Below are positions 6,661-13,522 of a stretch of 15,259 bases of DNA, piece after piece. How positions within the stretch are numbered: the first letter of the stretch is position 1; the number at the start of each line of letters is the position of its first letter. The translations under genes and the position numbers were made by a program. The DNA lies in contig JAKBAU010000047.1 in NCBI GenBank assembly GCA_021808875.1, positions 1-15,259 of the forward strand, given 5' to 3'. The notes under the pieces were generated by a model. That model did not search any database, was not told the DNA's origin, and saw only the letters and a list, made by a program, of their open reading frames with translations. The stretch comes from Pseudomonadota bacterium (GTDB taxonomy: Bacteria > Pseudomonadota > Alphaproteobacteria > Micropepsales > Micropepsaceae).

Positions 6661-7965
6661 ATGCCCCCCTTCGCTCCAAGATTCCCGGAATTGCCGCTCG
6701 ATCCCAGCGAGAAAGGCGTCCCGGGCAATGCCGGTGTCGTCCGCCTCGCGGATGTTGGTGCGAAGGGCTGGAATGTTCTGCGTGAGGATCTGCCTTTGCC
6801 AGTGGCGGTTCTCAAGCAGTCGGCGCTGGTTCACAACAGCACGTGGATGACGGCTTTTCTTGGCCTTTCGGGGGCCCGGCTCGCGCCGCATGGCAAGACT
6901 AGCATGGCGCCAGGGCTTTTCGATCTGCAGCTTACGGATGGTGCCTGGGCGATCACGCTCGCCACACCACACCAACTTCAGGTGGCCCGGCGCTTTGGCT
7001 ATGCGCGGATCGTGTTGGCCAATCAGCTTGTAGGACGAAGTGCCACCATTTGGGTGATGGAGGAGTTGAAGCGCGATCCCGAGTTTGAATTCTACTGCCT
7101 TGTCGATTCAGTCGATAATGTACGTCAGCTCGCGAGTATCGCGCGATCTCTGGGGCTTGATCGGCCGCTGCGCGTACTTGTGGAGATCGGCTATGCTGGT
7201 GGACGCACCGGTTGTCGTTCGGTTGCCCAAGGCCTGGAGCTGGCGCGGGAGGTTGCTCGCCATGCTGACGTGCTGGCGCTCTCTGGGGTCGAAGGTTTCG
7301 AGGGGTTGATCCGAGAGCCGACGGAAGCCGGAACTGTCGCCAAGGTAGAGGCCTTTGCCGAGCAGGTCGTAGCGCTCGCGCAAGCCTGTGCCGTCGAGGA
7401 TCTGTTCGCTAAAGGTTTGGTCCTTTTCAGTGCCGGCGGCTCCGCCTTCTATGATATCGTCGCCAGCAGATTGACCCGAATTCGCTTGCGGCAGGAGAGT
7501 TTAGTCTTGCTCCGAGCCGGGTGTTATCTTACCCACGACTCGATCATGTATACGTATCTTTTTGCGCAGCTGATGGCGCGGGAGCCGCAGTTGGCACGCC
7601 TTGGAGAAGGGCTCAAGCCTGCCCTAGAAGTGTGGGCCTACGTCCAATCTGTGCCGGAGATTGGCAAGGCAATTGTGGCGATGGGTAAGCGCGACGTCTC
7701 CTACGACCACATGCCTGTCCCATTGGTCTGGTGCCGCCCGGGCGACGGGCCGACTGTGCCTTGTGCAGTGCCCGCCGGACATAAAGTCATTAGGCTCGAC
7801 GATCAGCACGCCTGGCTTGAGATCCCCAGCGACACGCCCTGGCGGGTCGGCGACCTGGTTGGCTTTGGGATATCCCATCCCTGTCTGACTTTCGACAAGT
7901 GGCGTATTCTTCATGTCGTGAACGATGCCTACACGGTCACAGGATCGCTGCGCACCTACTTTTGA
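6661..7965 (+). CDS. PLP-dependent D-amino-acid deaminase (D-serine dehydratase-like, DSD fold)
   Basis: A 434-residue protein with an N-terminal alanine-racemase-like PLP barrel and a C-terminal D-serine-dehydratase-like domain. LAPHGKT (Lys79) matches the Schiff-base lysine motif. GISHPCLTFDKWR supplies His406 and Cys408, equivalent to the zinc-binding His-x-Cys of eukaryotic-type D-serine dehydratase, where the metal helps remove the beta-substituent. The family deaminates D-serine, D-threonine or beta-hydroxy D-amino acids to 2-oxo acids through an enamine/imine, the species RidA clears. ATG 6661 has GGAG 5 bases upstream; an in-frame GTG at 6655 overlaps that site and is less likely. It is the first gene of a plus-strand pair with the aldolase, under operator copy B. 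Substrate not determined; a bacterial 'amino acid deaminase' label would also fit. Confidence 0.87.
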   Translation: MPPFAPRFPELPLDPSEKGVPGNAGVVRLADVGAKGWNVLREDLPLPVAVLKQSALVHNSTWMTAFLGLSGARLAPHGKTSMAPGLFDLQLTDGAWAITLATPHQLQVARRFGYARIVLANQLVGRSATIWVMEELKRDPEFEFYCLVDSVDNVRQLASIARSLGLDRPLRVLVEIGYAGGRTGCRSVAQGLELAREVARHADVLALSGVEGFEGLIREPTEAGTVAKVEAFAEQVVALAQACAVEDLFAKGLVLFSAGGSAFYDIVASRLTRIRLRQESLVLLRAGCYLTHDSIMYTYLFAQLMAREPQLARLGEGLKPALEVWAYVQSVPEIGKAIVAMGKRDVSYDHMPVPLVWCRPGDGPTVPCAVPAGHKVIRLDDQHAWLEIPSDTPWRVGDLVGFGISHPCLTFDKWRILHVVNDAYTVTGSLRTYF

Positions 7966-8032
7966 CGGTCTCCGGTGCCGAGCCGAATGCACCCATTACT
8001 CCAATTGTCCCAGAAAGGTGGAAGAACCGCTG

Positions 8033-8809
8033 ATGCCGAACAAGCTGAGAGCCAAACTGGAAGCCGGCGAGGTCTGTGTGAATGGGTGGTCGATTATCCC
8101 ATGTCCCTTCACTGCCGAGATATTTTCTCAAATGGGCTGGGATAGCGTCACCATCGATATTCAGCACGGCCTACATGACTACAGATCTGCGGTTAGCTGC
8201 ATTCAGGCGATGCAGGCCCATCCGGTGACGCCGCTTGTGCGCGTACCCTGGAACGAACCGGGTATCATAGGCAAGGTGCTCGACGCCGGTGCCTGGGGCA
8301 TCATATGCCCTATGGTCAATACGGTCGCGGAAGCTCGTGCCTTGGTCAAGGCGAGCCTCTATCCCCCGATGGGCGAACGTTCCAATGGTCCGGTCCGCGC
8401 AGCGGCTTATGGTGGTCGCACTCCCTATCAGGAGATCGCCAACGACCAGGTTCTTATCCTGCCGCAGATCGAAACCCGCGATGCGGTCGACAATCTCGAC
8501 GCGATCCTGGATGTCCCGGGCATCAGTGGCATCTATGTTGGCCCCAGCGACCTCGGGTTCTCGATGGGCATGCCTCCGATTCTAGACCGGGAGGAACCTG
8601 AGGTTTTCGTAATTTATGAGCGCGTTCTTGTGGCGACCAAATCGCGTGGAAAATTCGCCGGCATCCATAATGCGACACCTGCCTATGGTGCTCGTATGGC
8701 GCTGATGGGGTTTCAATTCGTAACGGTTTCAAGTGATGGAGCCTTGCTTGGCCACGGGGCCCGTCAGGCGATCAACGCCACCCGTCGGGCGATCGGCGGA
8801 GGTCCTTAA
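8033..8809 (+). CDS. HpcH/HpaI-family class II aldolase
   Basis: A 258-residue pyruvate aldolase of the HpcH/HpaI family, which reversibly cleaves 4-hydroxy-2-oxo acids to pyruvate (or a relative) and an aldehyde using a divalent metal. Key residues align well with E. coli HpaI: His45 (IDIQHGLHDY), Arg70 (PLVRVPWNEP), Glu147 (LPQIETRDA) and Asp173 (VGPSDLGFS) match its base, pyruvate-binding and metal residues; RSNGPVRAAAYGG is the usual loop. ATG 8033 is chosen because GGAAG lies 8 bases upstream and the conserved fold starts there; upstream codons overlap the end of the deaminase gene. It follows that gene by 67 bp and probably shares its transcript, so its substrate is likely the 2-oxo acid made by deamination. 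Ends in a perfect palindrome over the stop codon. Confidence 0.9.
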   Translation: MPNKLRAKLEAGEVCVNGWSIIPCPFTAEIFSQMGWDSVTIDIQHGLHDYRSAVSCIQAMQAHPVTPLVRVPWNEPGIIGKVLDAGAWGIICPMVNTVAEARALVKASLYPPMGERSNGPVRAAAYGGRTPYQEIANDQVLILPQIETRDAVDNLDAILDVPGISGIYVGPSDLGFSMGMPPILDREEPEVFVIYERVLVATKSRGKFAGIHNATPAYGARMALMGFQFVTVSSDGALLGHGARQAINATRRAIGGGP

Positions 8810-8814
8810 GGACC
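8801..8814. repeat. perfect 14-bp palindrome over the aldolase stop codon
   Basis: GGTCCTTAAGGACC is self-complementary and contains the TAA stop (8807-8809). It sits in the 44-bp gap between the convergent aldolase and ridA genes. With no loop and no T-run it is a poor intrinsic terminator and may be chance. Confidence 0.3.
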
Positions 8815-8853
8815 GACATAGATCTTAATCTTGGATACCACGTGCCCGGCCGA

Positions 8854-9333
8854 CTAATCCCGAATTGCCACCACCAGATCGACCTCCACCGTGATCTGGC
8901 CAGGCAGCGAACTCATGCCTACGGCTGAGCGGGCATGCCGGCCGATCTCCCGTCCGAAGACTTCGATAAGCAGGTCCGAGCAGCCGTTGATCACGATCGG
9001 GTGCGCCATAAAGTCAGGCGTCGCGTTAACCATCCCAAACAATTTTAGAACCTGAGAGACCTTGTCCAGGCCGACTGCATCCTCGATAGCCGCCAGCAGG
9101 TTCAATCCCGCTAAGCGGGCGTGTTTGTAAGCCGACTCGATCGATACTTCGCCGCCAACCTTGCCGCTGAAATAGCCGGATGAATGCACAGGTCCCTGGC
9201 CCGATAAGTAGAGTAGGGACCCTGACCGTACGGCTGGAGCAAAATTAGCCACAGTGGGTGACAGGGCAGGCAAGCTAATTCCGAGTGCCGTTAGGCGGTC
9301 ATATGGCGTGGGTGACGAATTGTTGGAGGGCAT
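8854..9333 (-). CDS. RidA-family reactive enamine/imine deaminase
   Basis: A 159-residue Rid (YjgF/YER057c/UK114) protein, slightly longer than the usual 125-155. Rid proteins hydrolyse 2-aminoacrylate-type enamines and imines released by PLP enzymes, giving the 2-oxo acid and ammonia. The catalytic arginine is present in GRHARSAVG (Arg135), and Glu150 in TVEVDLVVAI lies 15 residues later, the same spacing as Arg105 and Glu120 of E. coli RidA, so it should be active. The LSGQGP motif near residue 45 is typical. ATG 9333 has only a weak GAGTGA upstream. Operator copy C lies about 160 bp upstream, at the end of tetR. Pairing with the deaminase gene suggests it hydrolyses that enzyme's product. 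Confidence 0.88.
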   Translation of the reverse strand: MPSNNSSPTPYDRLTALGISLPALSPTVANFAPAVRSGSLLYLSGQGPVHSSGYFSGKVGGEVSIESAYKHARLAGLNLLAAIEDAVGLDKVSQVLKLFGMVNATPDFMAHPIVINGCSDLLIEVFGREIGRHARSAVGMSSLPGQITVEVDLVVAIRD

Positions 9334-9489
9334 GGGTTCACTCGGTCAGATTGCAAGATCCGCCACAGCGCGCGCGTCCTGCCTCAACGGAATGGATAGC
9401 TAACGGCTGCCACTGATTGGTCGGCATCTCTTGCTGATGATGCACGCTAAATTGCTTCACTTCCGAACAAGATGTGGCATGCAAAAATA

Positions 9490-9509
9490 AATATAGCAAG
9501 TACTATATT
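9490..9509. promoter_or_regulatory. operator copy C (ridA promoter, overlapping the tetR stop)
   Basis: AATATAG-CAAGTA-CTATATT: both 7-bp arms are perfect. The site overlaps the TAA stop of tetR (plus 9508-9510) and lies 157-176 bp upstream of the ridA start, both genes being on the minus strand. It implies a promoter for ridA separate from that of tetR, or a roadblock to read-through from tetR. Confidence 0.65.
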
Positions 9510-10284
9510 ACTTCCACTCCTCGTCTCTGAGGGAGATCGCAAGAATGCGTGCAGCCTCGCGGAGCAGGATGGCCTTGGGCACTCGGTCTTCCTCCAAGGC
9601 AAGTTCGTCCACCGCCCAACCAAACTCGGAGCGTATGCGCAGTCGGCACCATAGCACGGTCGGATCGATCTCGGGCAGCAGGCGGCGATAGAAAGCGAAC
9701 ATCTGGTCAGTGCTTTGGCGCTGCGACTCCAGGCGTACATGGGCAAGATTGGGAAGTGCTCTCAAGGCCCGCATCGTCCAGATCGCACCAGGTTCGCTGT
9801 GGGTGATTTCGGTGGCAATCGCGAACCATTCTTCTAGAGCCTCAACGGCCTTGTCGGGGCTGGACCAGGCTCCCCCCTTGAACAACCAGGCGGCATAGGC
9901 GTCGTTCTGGCGTTTGAGAAGACGACGAGCCATTACCTCGAGGATTTCGTATTTATCATCAAAATAATGATAGAACGCTGGCGGAGAAAGACTGGCGCGC
10001 GCACAGATGGCATTGGTGGTCAAGCGCTCGAAACCTACTTCGGCCAGTAACTCGCCCGTGGCAGCGATGAGACGCTCGTAAGTTTGGAGCGGCTTACCGC
10101 CCGATGGGGGCTCCCGCAGGTCAGCCTTCTTCTTATGCGAACGCGCTTTTGCTGATTCAGCTCTTTTGCGCGGGGTTTCCGTCCTTTTGGAAGTCACTTT
10201 GGCCCTGACCACGTCAACGAGGCGCTCATAGTACGGCTTAATCCGGGTTGATTCCACGAATGCTATCTCTGCGCTTTGGACCAT
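9508..10284 (-). CDS. TetR-family transcriptional regulator
   Basis: A 258-residue TetR regulator, probably the repressor of the surrounding catabolic cluster. The DNA-binding domain is at about residues 66-115, with LTTNAICARASLSPPAFYHYF forming the helix-turn-helix and DKYEILEVMARR the following helix; the remaining 140 residues are the ligand/dimer domain. Unusual is a long basic arm before the domain: residues 28-55 are dense in Lys and Arg. ATG 10284 has GGAG 8 bases upstream, so the arm appears to be translated; a GTG at 10197 would give a shorter protein. Four near-identical palindromes in the promoters around it, including one beside its own promoter, are the likely binding sites. The ligand is presumably a pathway compound. 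Confidence 0.9.
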   Translation of the reverse strand: MVQSAEIAFVESTRIKPYYERLVDVVRAKVTSKRTETPRKRAESAKARSHKKKADLREPPSGGKPLQTYERLIAATGELLAEVGFERLTTNAICARASLSPPAFYHYFDDKYEILEVMARRLLKRQNDAYAAWLFKGGAWSSPDKAVEALEEWFAIATEITHSEPGAIWTMRALRALPNLAHVRLESQRQSTDQMFAFYRRLLPEIDPTVLWCRLRIRSEFGWAVDELALEEDRVPKAILLREAARILAISLRDEEWK

Positions 10285-10353
10285 TCAAGCCGCTCCGTCA
10301 TTGTCATCTGCTTCGTAGGAGACCTTGTCGCGCTCTAGGGTCAAAGTCCTTGC

Positions 10354-10387
10354 TTGACAACGAGCGGAATATAGTAAAAGCTATATT
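10354..10387. promoter_or_regulatory. promoter element and operator copy D (tetR / MFS intergenic)
   Basis: TTGACA at 10354-10359 is a consensus -35 for the MFS gene. Eight bases downstream is AATATAG-TAAAAG-CTATATT at 10368-10387, with both 7-bp arms perfect. The operator therefore overlaps the expected -10 region and lies between the starts of tetR (10284, minus) and the MFS gene (10453, plus), so it could repress both. Confidence 0.65.
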
Positions 10388-10452
10388 ATATACCTTGGCA
10401 CGACGGTCAGACTTCGGCCGCATGGCCATATTGGGGCCGCGAAGGGGCTGGC

Positions 10453-11682
10453 ATGGCGATCAACAAAATTGTCGAGCATTCGGCTGAGAAACTTGATCTC
10501 GATCACTGGATTGGGCCGAAACCGTCGCTACTTCAGATGAGCGCGGTTCTCGTCGTCGGTACGGTGGCATTGATCATCGCGGGCGTGCAGCCGTTGGTGC
10601 TGGGCGCACTAGTCGAAGAGCATCGCCTCTCCGCAATGGCGCTCGGTTGGACTGTGACCTCGGAATTTCTCGCCATGGGGCTTGGCGTGGGCCTGGCCGA
10701 AAGTCTGTTCGAGCCCGATCAACTAAGGCTGCGGGGCCTGATTGCTGCGGCGGTGCTCTTCGCAGCGAACATCGTTGCAACCGGGCAATCCGACGTCGGG
10801 ATAATAATCGCAAGAGGCGTGGCCGGCCTGGCGGAAGGTGTTTTGGGATGGATTGTGTCGCTAATGATCGCGCGCGCATCCACCCCGGCGCGGTTGAACG
10901 CTATCTTCCTGGTAGCACAGGGGGCGGCTCAGATCCTTTTTGCGGCAATTCTTCCGCTCACGCTTATGAAGACGCTCGGTGCCAATGGAGGGTTCTACGC
11001 TCTGGCGGGCGCCGCGATCGTTGGAGGATCTGCGCTCCTCGTTATACCTGATCGCATGATGCCCCTTCCGGTACTGCCGGATGAGTCCCGCCGAAGAAGT
11101 GGGGGAAAGCTCTCCCGCGCAGGACTTTTTAGCCTTGTCGCAGTGGTTCTACTCTATGCGTTCTTCATCGGGTTCTTCTCCTACCTGGCTCAACTTGCCG
11201 GCCAGGCCATGCTCGGTCCAGAGCAGGCAGGATTTGCCGTTGCCGCGGCCCTTGGGTCATCGATCATCGGATCAGGAGTGGCTGCAGCTGCCGCTAAGCG
11301 CATTTCCTACTATGCCGTCTACTTAGTTTGTCTGCCGGTAAACCTAATGGTGTTGGCGGCGCTCGCTACACTTCCGACTCAACCCGTATTCATGGCGCTG
11401 AGCGTCGTGTTCGGCTTCTTTTGGGGCTTCTTCATGCCGTTTCAGCTACCGCTTGTCATCGAGGCCGATCCTACACGAAGGGCTGCCATTTTTGTTCCAG
11501 GCGCAATGGCGCTGGGCGCTGCGGGTGGACCCTTGCTCTGCTCCTTCTTTGTTAACCGTGTCGACTCGCGTGGAGTTCTCCTGGTCTCGGGCCTCTGTTT
11601 GCTAGCCTCGTTTATCATCGCCACAGTCCTTCATCTTCGGCTTGCTGTCGATCGACGGAGATTGGTCGAAGGCTGCCCCTAA
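10453..11682 (+). CDS. major facilitator superfamily (MFS) transporter
   Basis: A 409-residue inner-membrane protein with about 11-12 hydrophobic segments in two halves: the first six between about residues 30 and 198, then a charged cytoplasmic loop (about 199-222, DESRRRSGGKLSR), then the second half to about residue 395. Size and layout are those of an MFS secondary transporter. The usual motif A is not clear, so the subfamily is uncertain. ATG 10453 has AAGGGG 5 bases upstream. It is divergent from tetR with operator copy D between, the common arrangement for a repressor and its transporter. In context it probably imports the cluster's substrate, though efflux cannot be excluded. The SDR gene follows by 93 bp on the same strand. 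Confidence 0.87.
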   Translation: MAINKIVEHSAEKLDLDHWIGPKPSLLQMSAVLVVGTVALIIAGVQPLVLGALVEEHRLSAMALGWTVTSEFLAMGLGVGLAESLFEPDQLRLRGLIAAAVLFAANIVATGQSDVGIIIARGVAGLAEGVLGWIVSLMIARASTPARLNAIFLVAQGAAQILFAAILPLTLMKTLGANGGFYALAGAAIVGGSALLVIPDRMMPLPVLPDESRRRSGGKLSRAGLFSLVAVVLLYAFFIGFFSYLAQLAGQAMLGPEQAGFAVAAALGSSIIGSGVAAAAAKRISYYAVYLVCLPVNLMVLAALATLPTQPVFMALSVVFGFFWGFFMPFQLPLVIEADPTRRAAIFVPGAMALGAAGGPLLCSFFVNRVDSRGVLLVSGLCLLASFIIATVLHLRLAVDRRRLVEGCP

Positions 11683-11775
11683 AATCCATTCGTTCGTCAC
11701 ATGGATGACCAAGTCGCGCTTCAACTCGGCAGTTGCACGCGAATAGGCCACAGTCATCACACCGGAGAAACCACG

Positions 11776-12597
11776 ATGAAGCCTAAAACCATCAGGACCT
11801 ACCTGATTACCGGTGCCGGAAGCGGGATCGGCGCTGCGTTGGCAACAAAGCTCGCACATGCAGGACAGAACGTGATGCTGGCCGACATTAATGTTGCTGC
11901 GGCCCAGGCGGTTGCAAAACTCCTGCAGCCTTATGCAGATGTTGTGGAGCTCGATATCCGTGATCCGGAGGATTGGGAACGAGCTTTCGACAGCACGATT
12001 GCTCGTTTTGGGAGGATCGACGTTCTCATCAACAATGCAGGAATCGTTCGGACCGGCTTGGCGCGAAATGTCGCCATCGCCGATCATCAGGCCACCATCG
12101 ACACGAATTTCATGGGGCCACTCACCGGCATGATCGGAGCGTTGCGCCGCTTTAGGCAACTGGGTTCCGGACATCTGGTCACGATTTGCAGCATGACGTC
12201 CTTCTTGCCGTTTCCCGGCCTGGCCAGCTATGGCGCGTCAAAGCACGCGTTGCGCGCGTTTCATCACGGCTTCGCGCTTGAAGAACGTCACGGCACCATC
12301 GATTTCACCATCGTCCATCCGACGGCCACAGAAACCCCGATGCTGGCGCAGGAAGCCGCAGACGACGATGCGGCGATGGCATTTTTTGCCGAGAGCGTCA
12401 CTGCCGAAGAGGTTGCCGATACGGTGATCAAGGCTATCCGGCGCAAAGCGATAGAGGTCTGTATGCCCCAATCCTCCGCGCGCATGATTAAATCGTTGGG
12501 TACCGATCCCGCGCGACTTCGAGACTATGCCGACTATATGGAGAAGCGAGGGCGCGAAGGTCAGGCAGCCCGGCGCGCCAAAGCTGGCGGCACTTGA
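11776..12597 (+). CDS. short-chain dehydrogenase/reductase (SDR), probably NAD-dependent
   Basis: A 273-residue classical SDR. The cofactor motif TGAGSGIG is at residues 12-19, Asp37 at the end of the second strand (LADIN) points to NAD rather than NADP, NNAG is at 86-89, and the catalytic set is Ser139, Tyr152 and Lys156 (YGASK). The frame is open from 11701, but ATG 11776 has GGAGA 7 bases upstream and fits the family start. Following the MFS gene on the same strand, it is probably in its transcript, under operator copy D. It could oxidise an alcohol or reduce an aldehyde or ketone made in the pathway; no substrate can be named. Confidence 0.88.
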   Translation: MKPKTIRTYLITGAGSGIGAALATKLAHAGQNVMLADINVAAAQAVAKLLQPYADVVELDIRDPEDWERAFDSTIARFGRIDVLINNAGIVRTGLARNVAIADHQATIDTNFMGPLTGMIGALRRFRQLGSGHLVTICSMTSFLPFPGLASYGASKHALRAFHHGFALEERHGTIDFTIVHPTATETPMLAQEAADDDAAMAFFAESVTAEEVADTVIKAIRRKAIEVCMPQSSARMIKSLGTDPARLRDYADYMEKRGREGQAARRAKAGGT

Positions 12598-13058
12598 CCC
12601 ATAGACTGCTGAGGCGCGCCTGGCTGATCCGCAGCCGGACGGTTTCCAAGTTGGAAGCAGAAATGGACGGAATTAGCGAACGAATGGAGTCGAAACCTGG
12701 ACGTGCGGCCGTATGGCTTGAAGATATCCTTTGAGCGATTGATTGAGTTCATCTCTTGGGGAGGTAGAGACGCGATGTGGCGCATGCTTCTATCATACTT
12801 TACCTGGGTGGAAGCTATGATGAGTGTCTGCAGAAAGCCTTGGCTGTCGATTGGCTGAGGGGCTTAGGGGAAAATGTGATCCAAAAATGCCGGCTTTTCT
12901 GCGCTAAAGTCTCGGCACTCTCAAAGCATGACTTTGCCCTATGAGTTCTCATCATCTGCGGGGGCAACCCGGCTGAAAATCGTGCTGTCTGGTGGGCAGG
13001 GAACCTGTTTGACGCGAGCGTTCGCTGGTGTGTTCTTCTCTTGGCCGACCGCATTGCG
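12598..13058. other. 461-bp stretch with no supported gene
   Basis: Nothing here matches a family I know. A plus frame open for about 75 codons from around 12628 to about 12857 encodes peptides of ordinary composition (for example ELANEWSRNLDVRPYGLK), but has no convincing start, and a second short frame overlaps it. Minus-strand frames are Arg/Ser rich and look like chance. It may be decayed sequence next to the AraC pseudogene. No operator copy is present. Confidence 0.4.
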
Positions 13059-13486
13059 TCACGAAGCGGGATGTATCGGTTCAGGACGCAGTGCTGCGAT
13101 GCGTACCTCGCGGCCGTACTGCCGCGGCGAGCGGCCGCATGACGTGCTTGAAGGTCAAGCTGAAGGATTTTTGCGATTCGTAACCCAGCGAAGAACTAAT
13201 TTCGGCCAGCGACTGACGCGACGTGGCCAGAAGTTCCGCAGCTTGCAACATGCGCCGCCGCTTCAGACAGGCCATCGACGACAGGTCGCGAGTTTTTTGA
13301 ATTGCAACGTAAAGACGGTTCGCGATGCTACCGCTTCCTCGGCCAGGCTCTCGACCGTCCACCGATGACCGAGGGCATGATCCATTGAAACGAGCGCCGC
13401 CCGTAACCTTGGGTCGGCGAGGATGAACCGCGAAGCTGTCCCTTCACCCCGCCCGGCATTCGGGGTTCAAAGAGGTAGAGGGTCAT
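13059..13486 (-). pseudogene. AraC-family regulator fragment with frameshifts
   Basis: The minus strand encodes a C-terminal AraC DNA-binding domain in three frames. One frame reads ADPRLRAALVSMDH and WTVESLAEEAVASRTVF, the first helix-turn-helix, starting at about 13427. The next reads RRRMLQAAELLAT and LAEISSSLGYESQKSFSLTF, the second helix-turn-helix. A third resumes as GRSPRQYGREVRIAAL and ends at TGA 13059-13061. Each junction needs an indel: one near 13275-13300, one near 13135-13145. Upstream, MTLYLFEPRMPGG (ATG 13486) may be a piece of the effector domain in yet another frame, but most of that domain is absent. As written it cannot make a functional regulator; it may once have controlled the adjacent monooxygenase. 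Sequencing error is possible but would have to occur at least twice. Confidence 0.72.
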
Positions 13487-13522
13487 GGCTCGCCCCATAG
13501 ACAGCGTGGGGCACGAGGTGAT

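Noticed and set aside
11701..11775. Upstream ATG 11701 as the start of the second SDR
   Set aside because: It adds 25 residues without similarity, while ATG 11776 has a GGAGA site 7 bases upstream and matches the usual SDR start.
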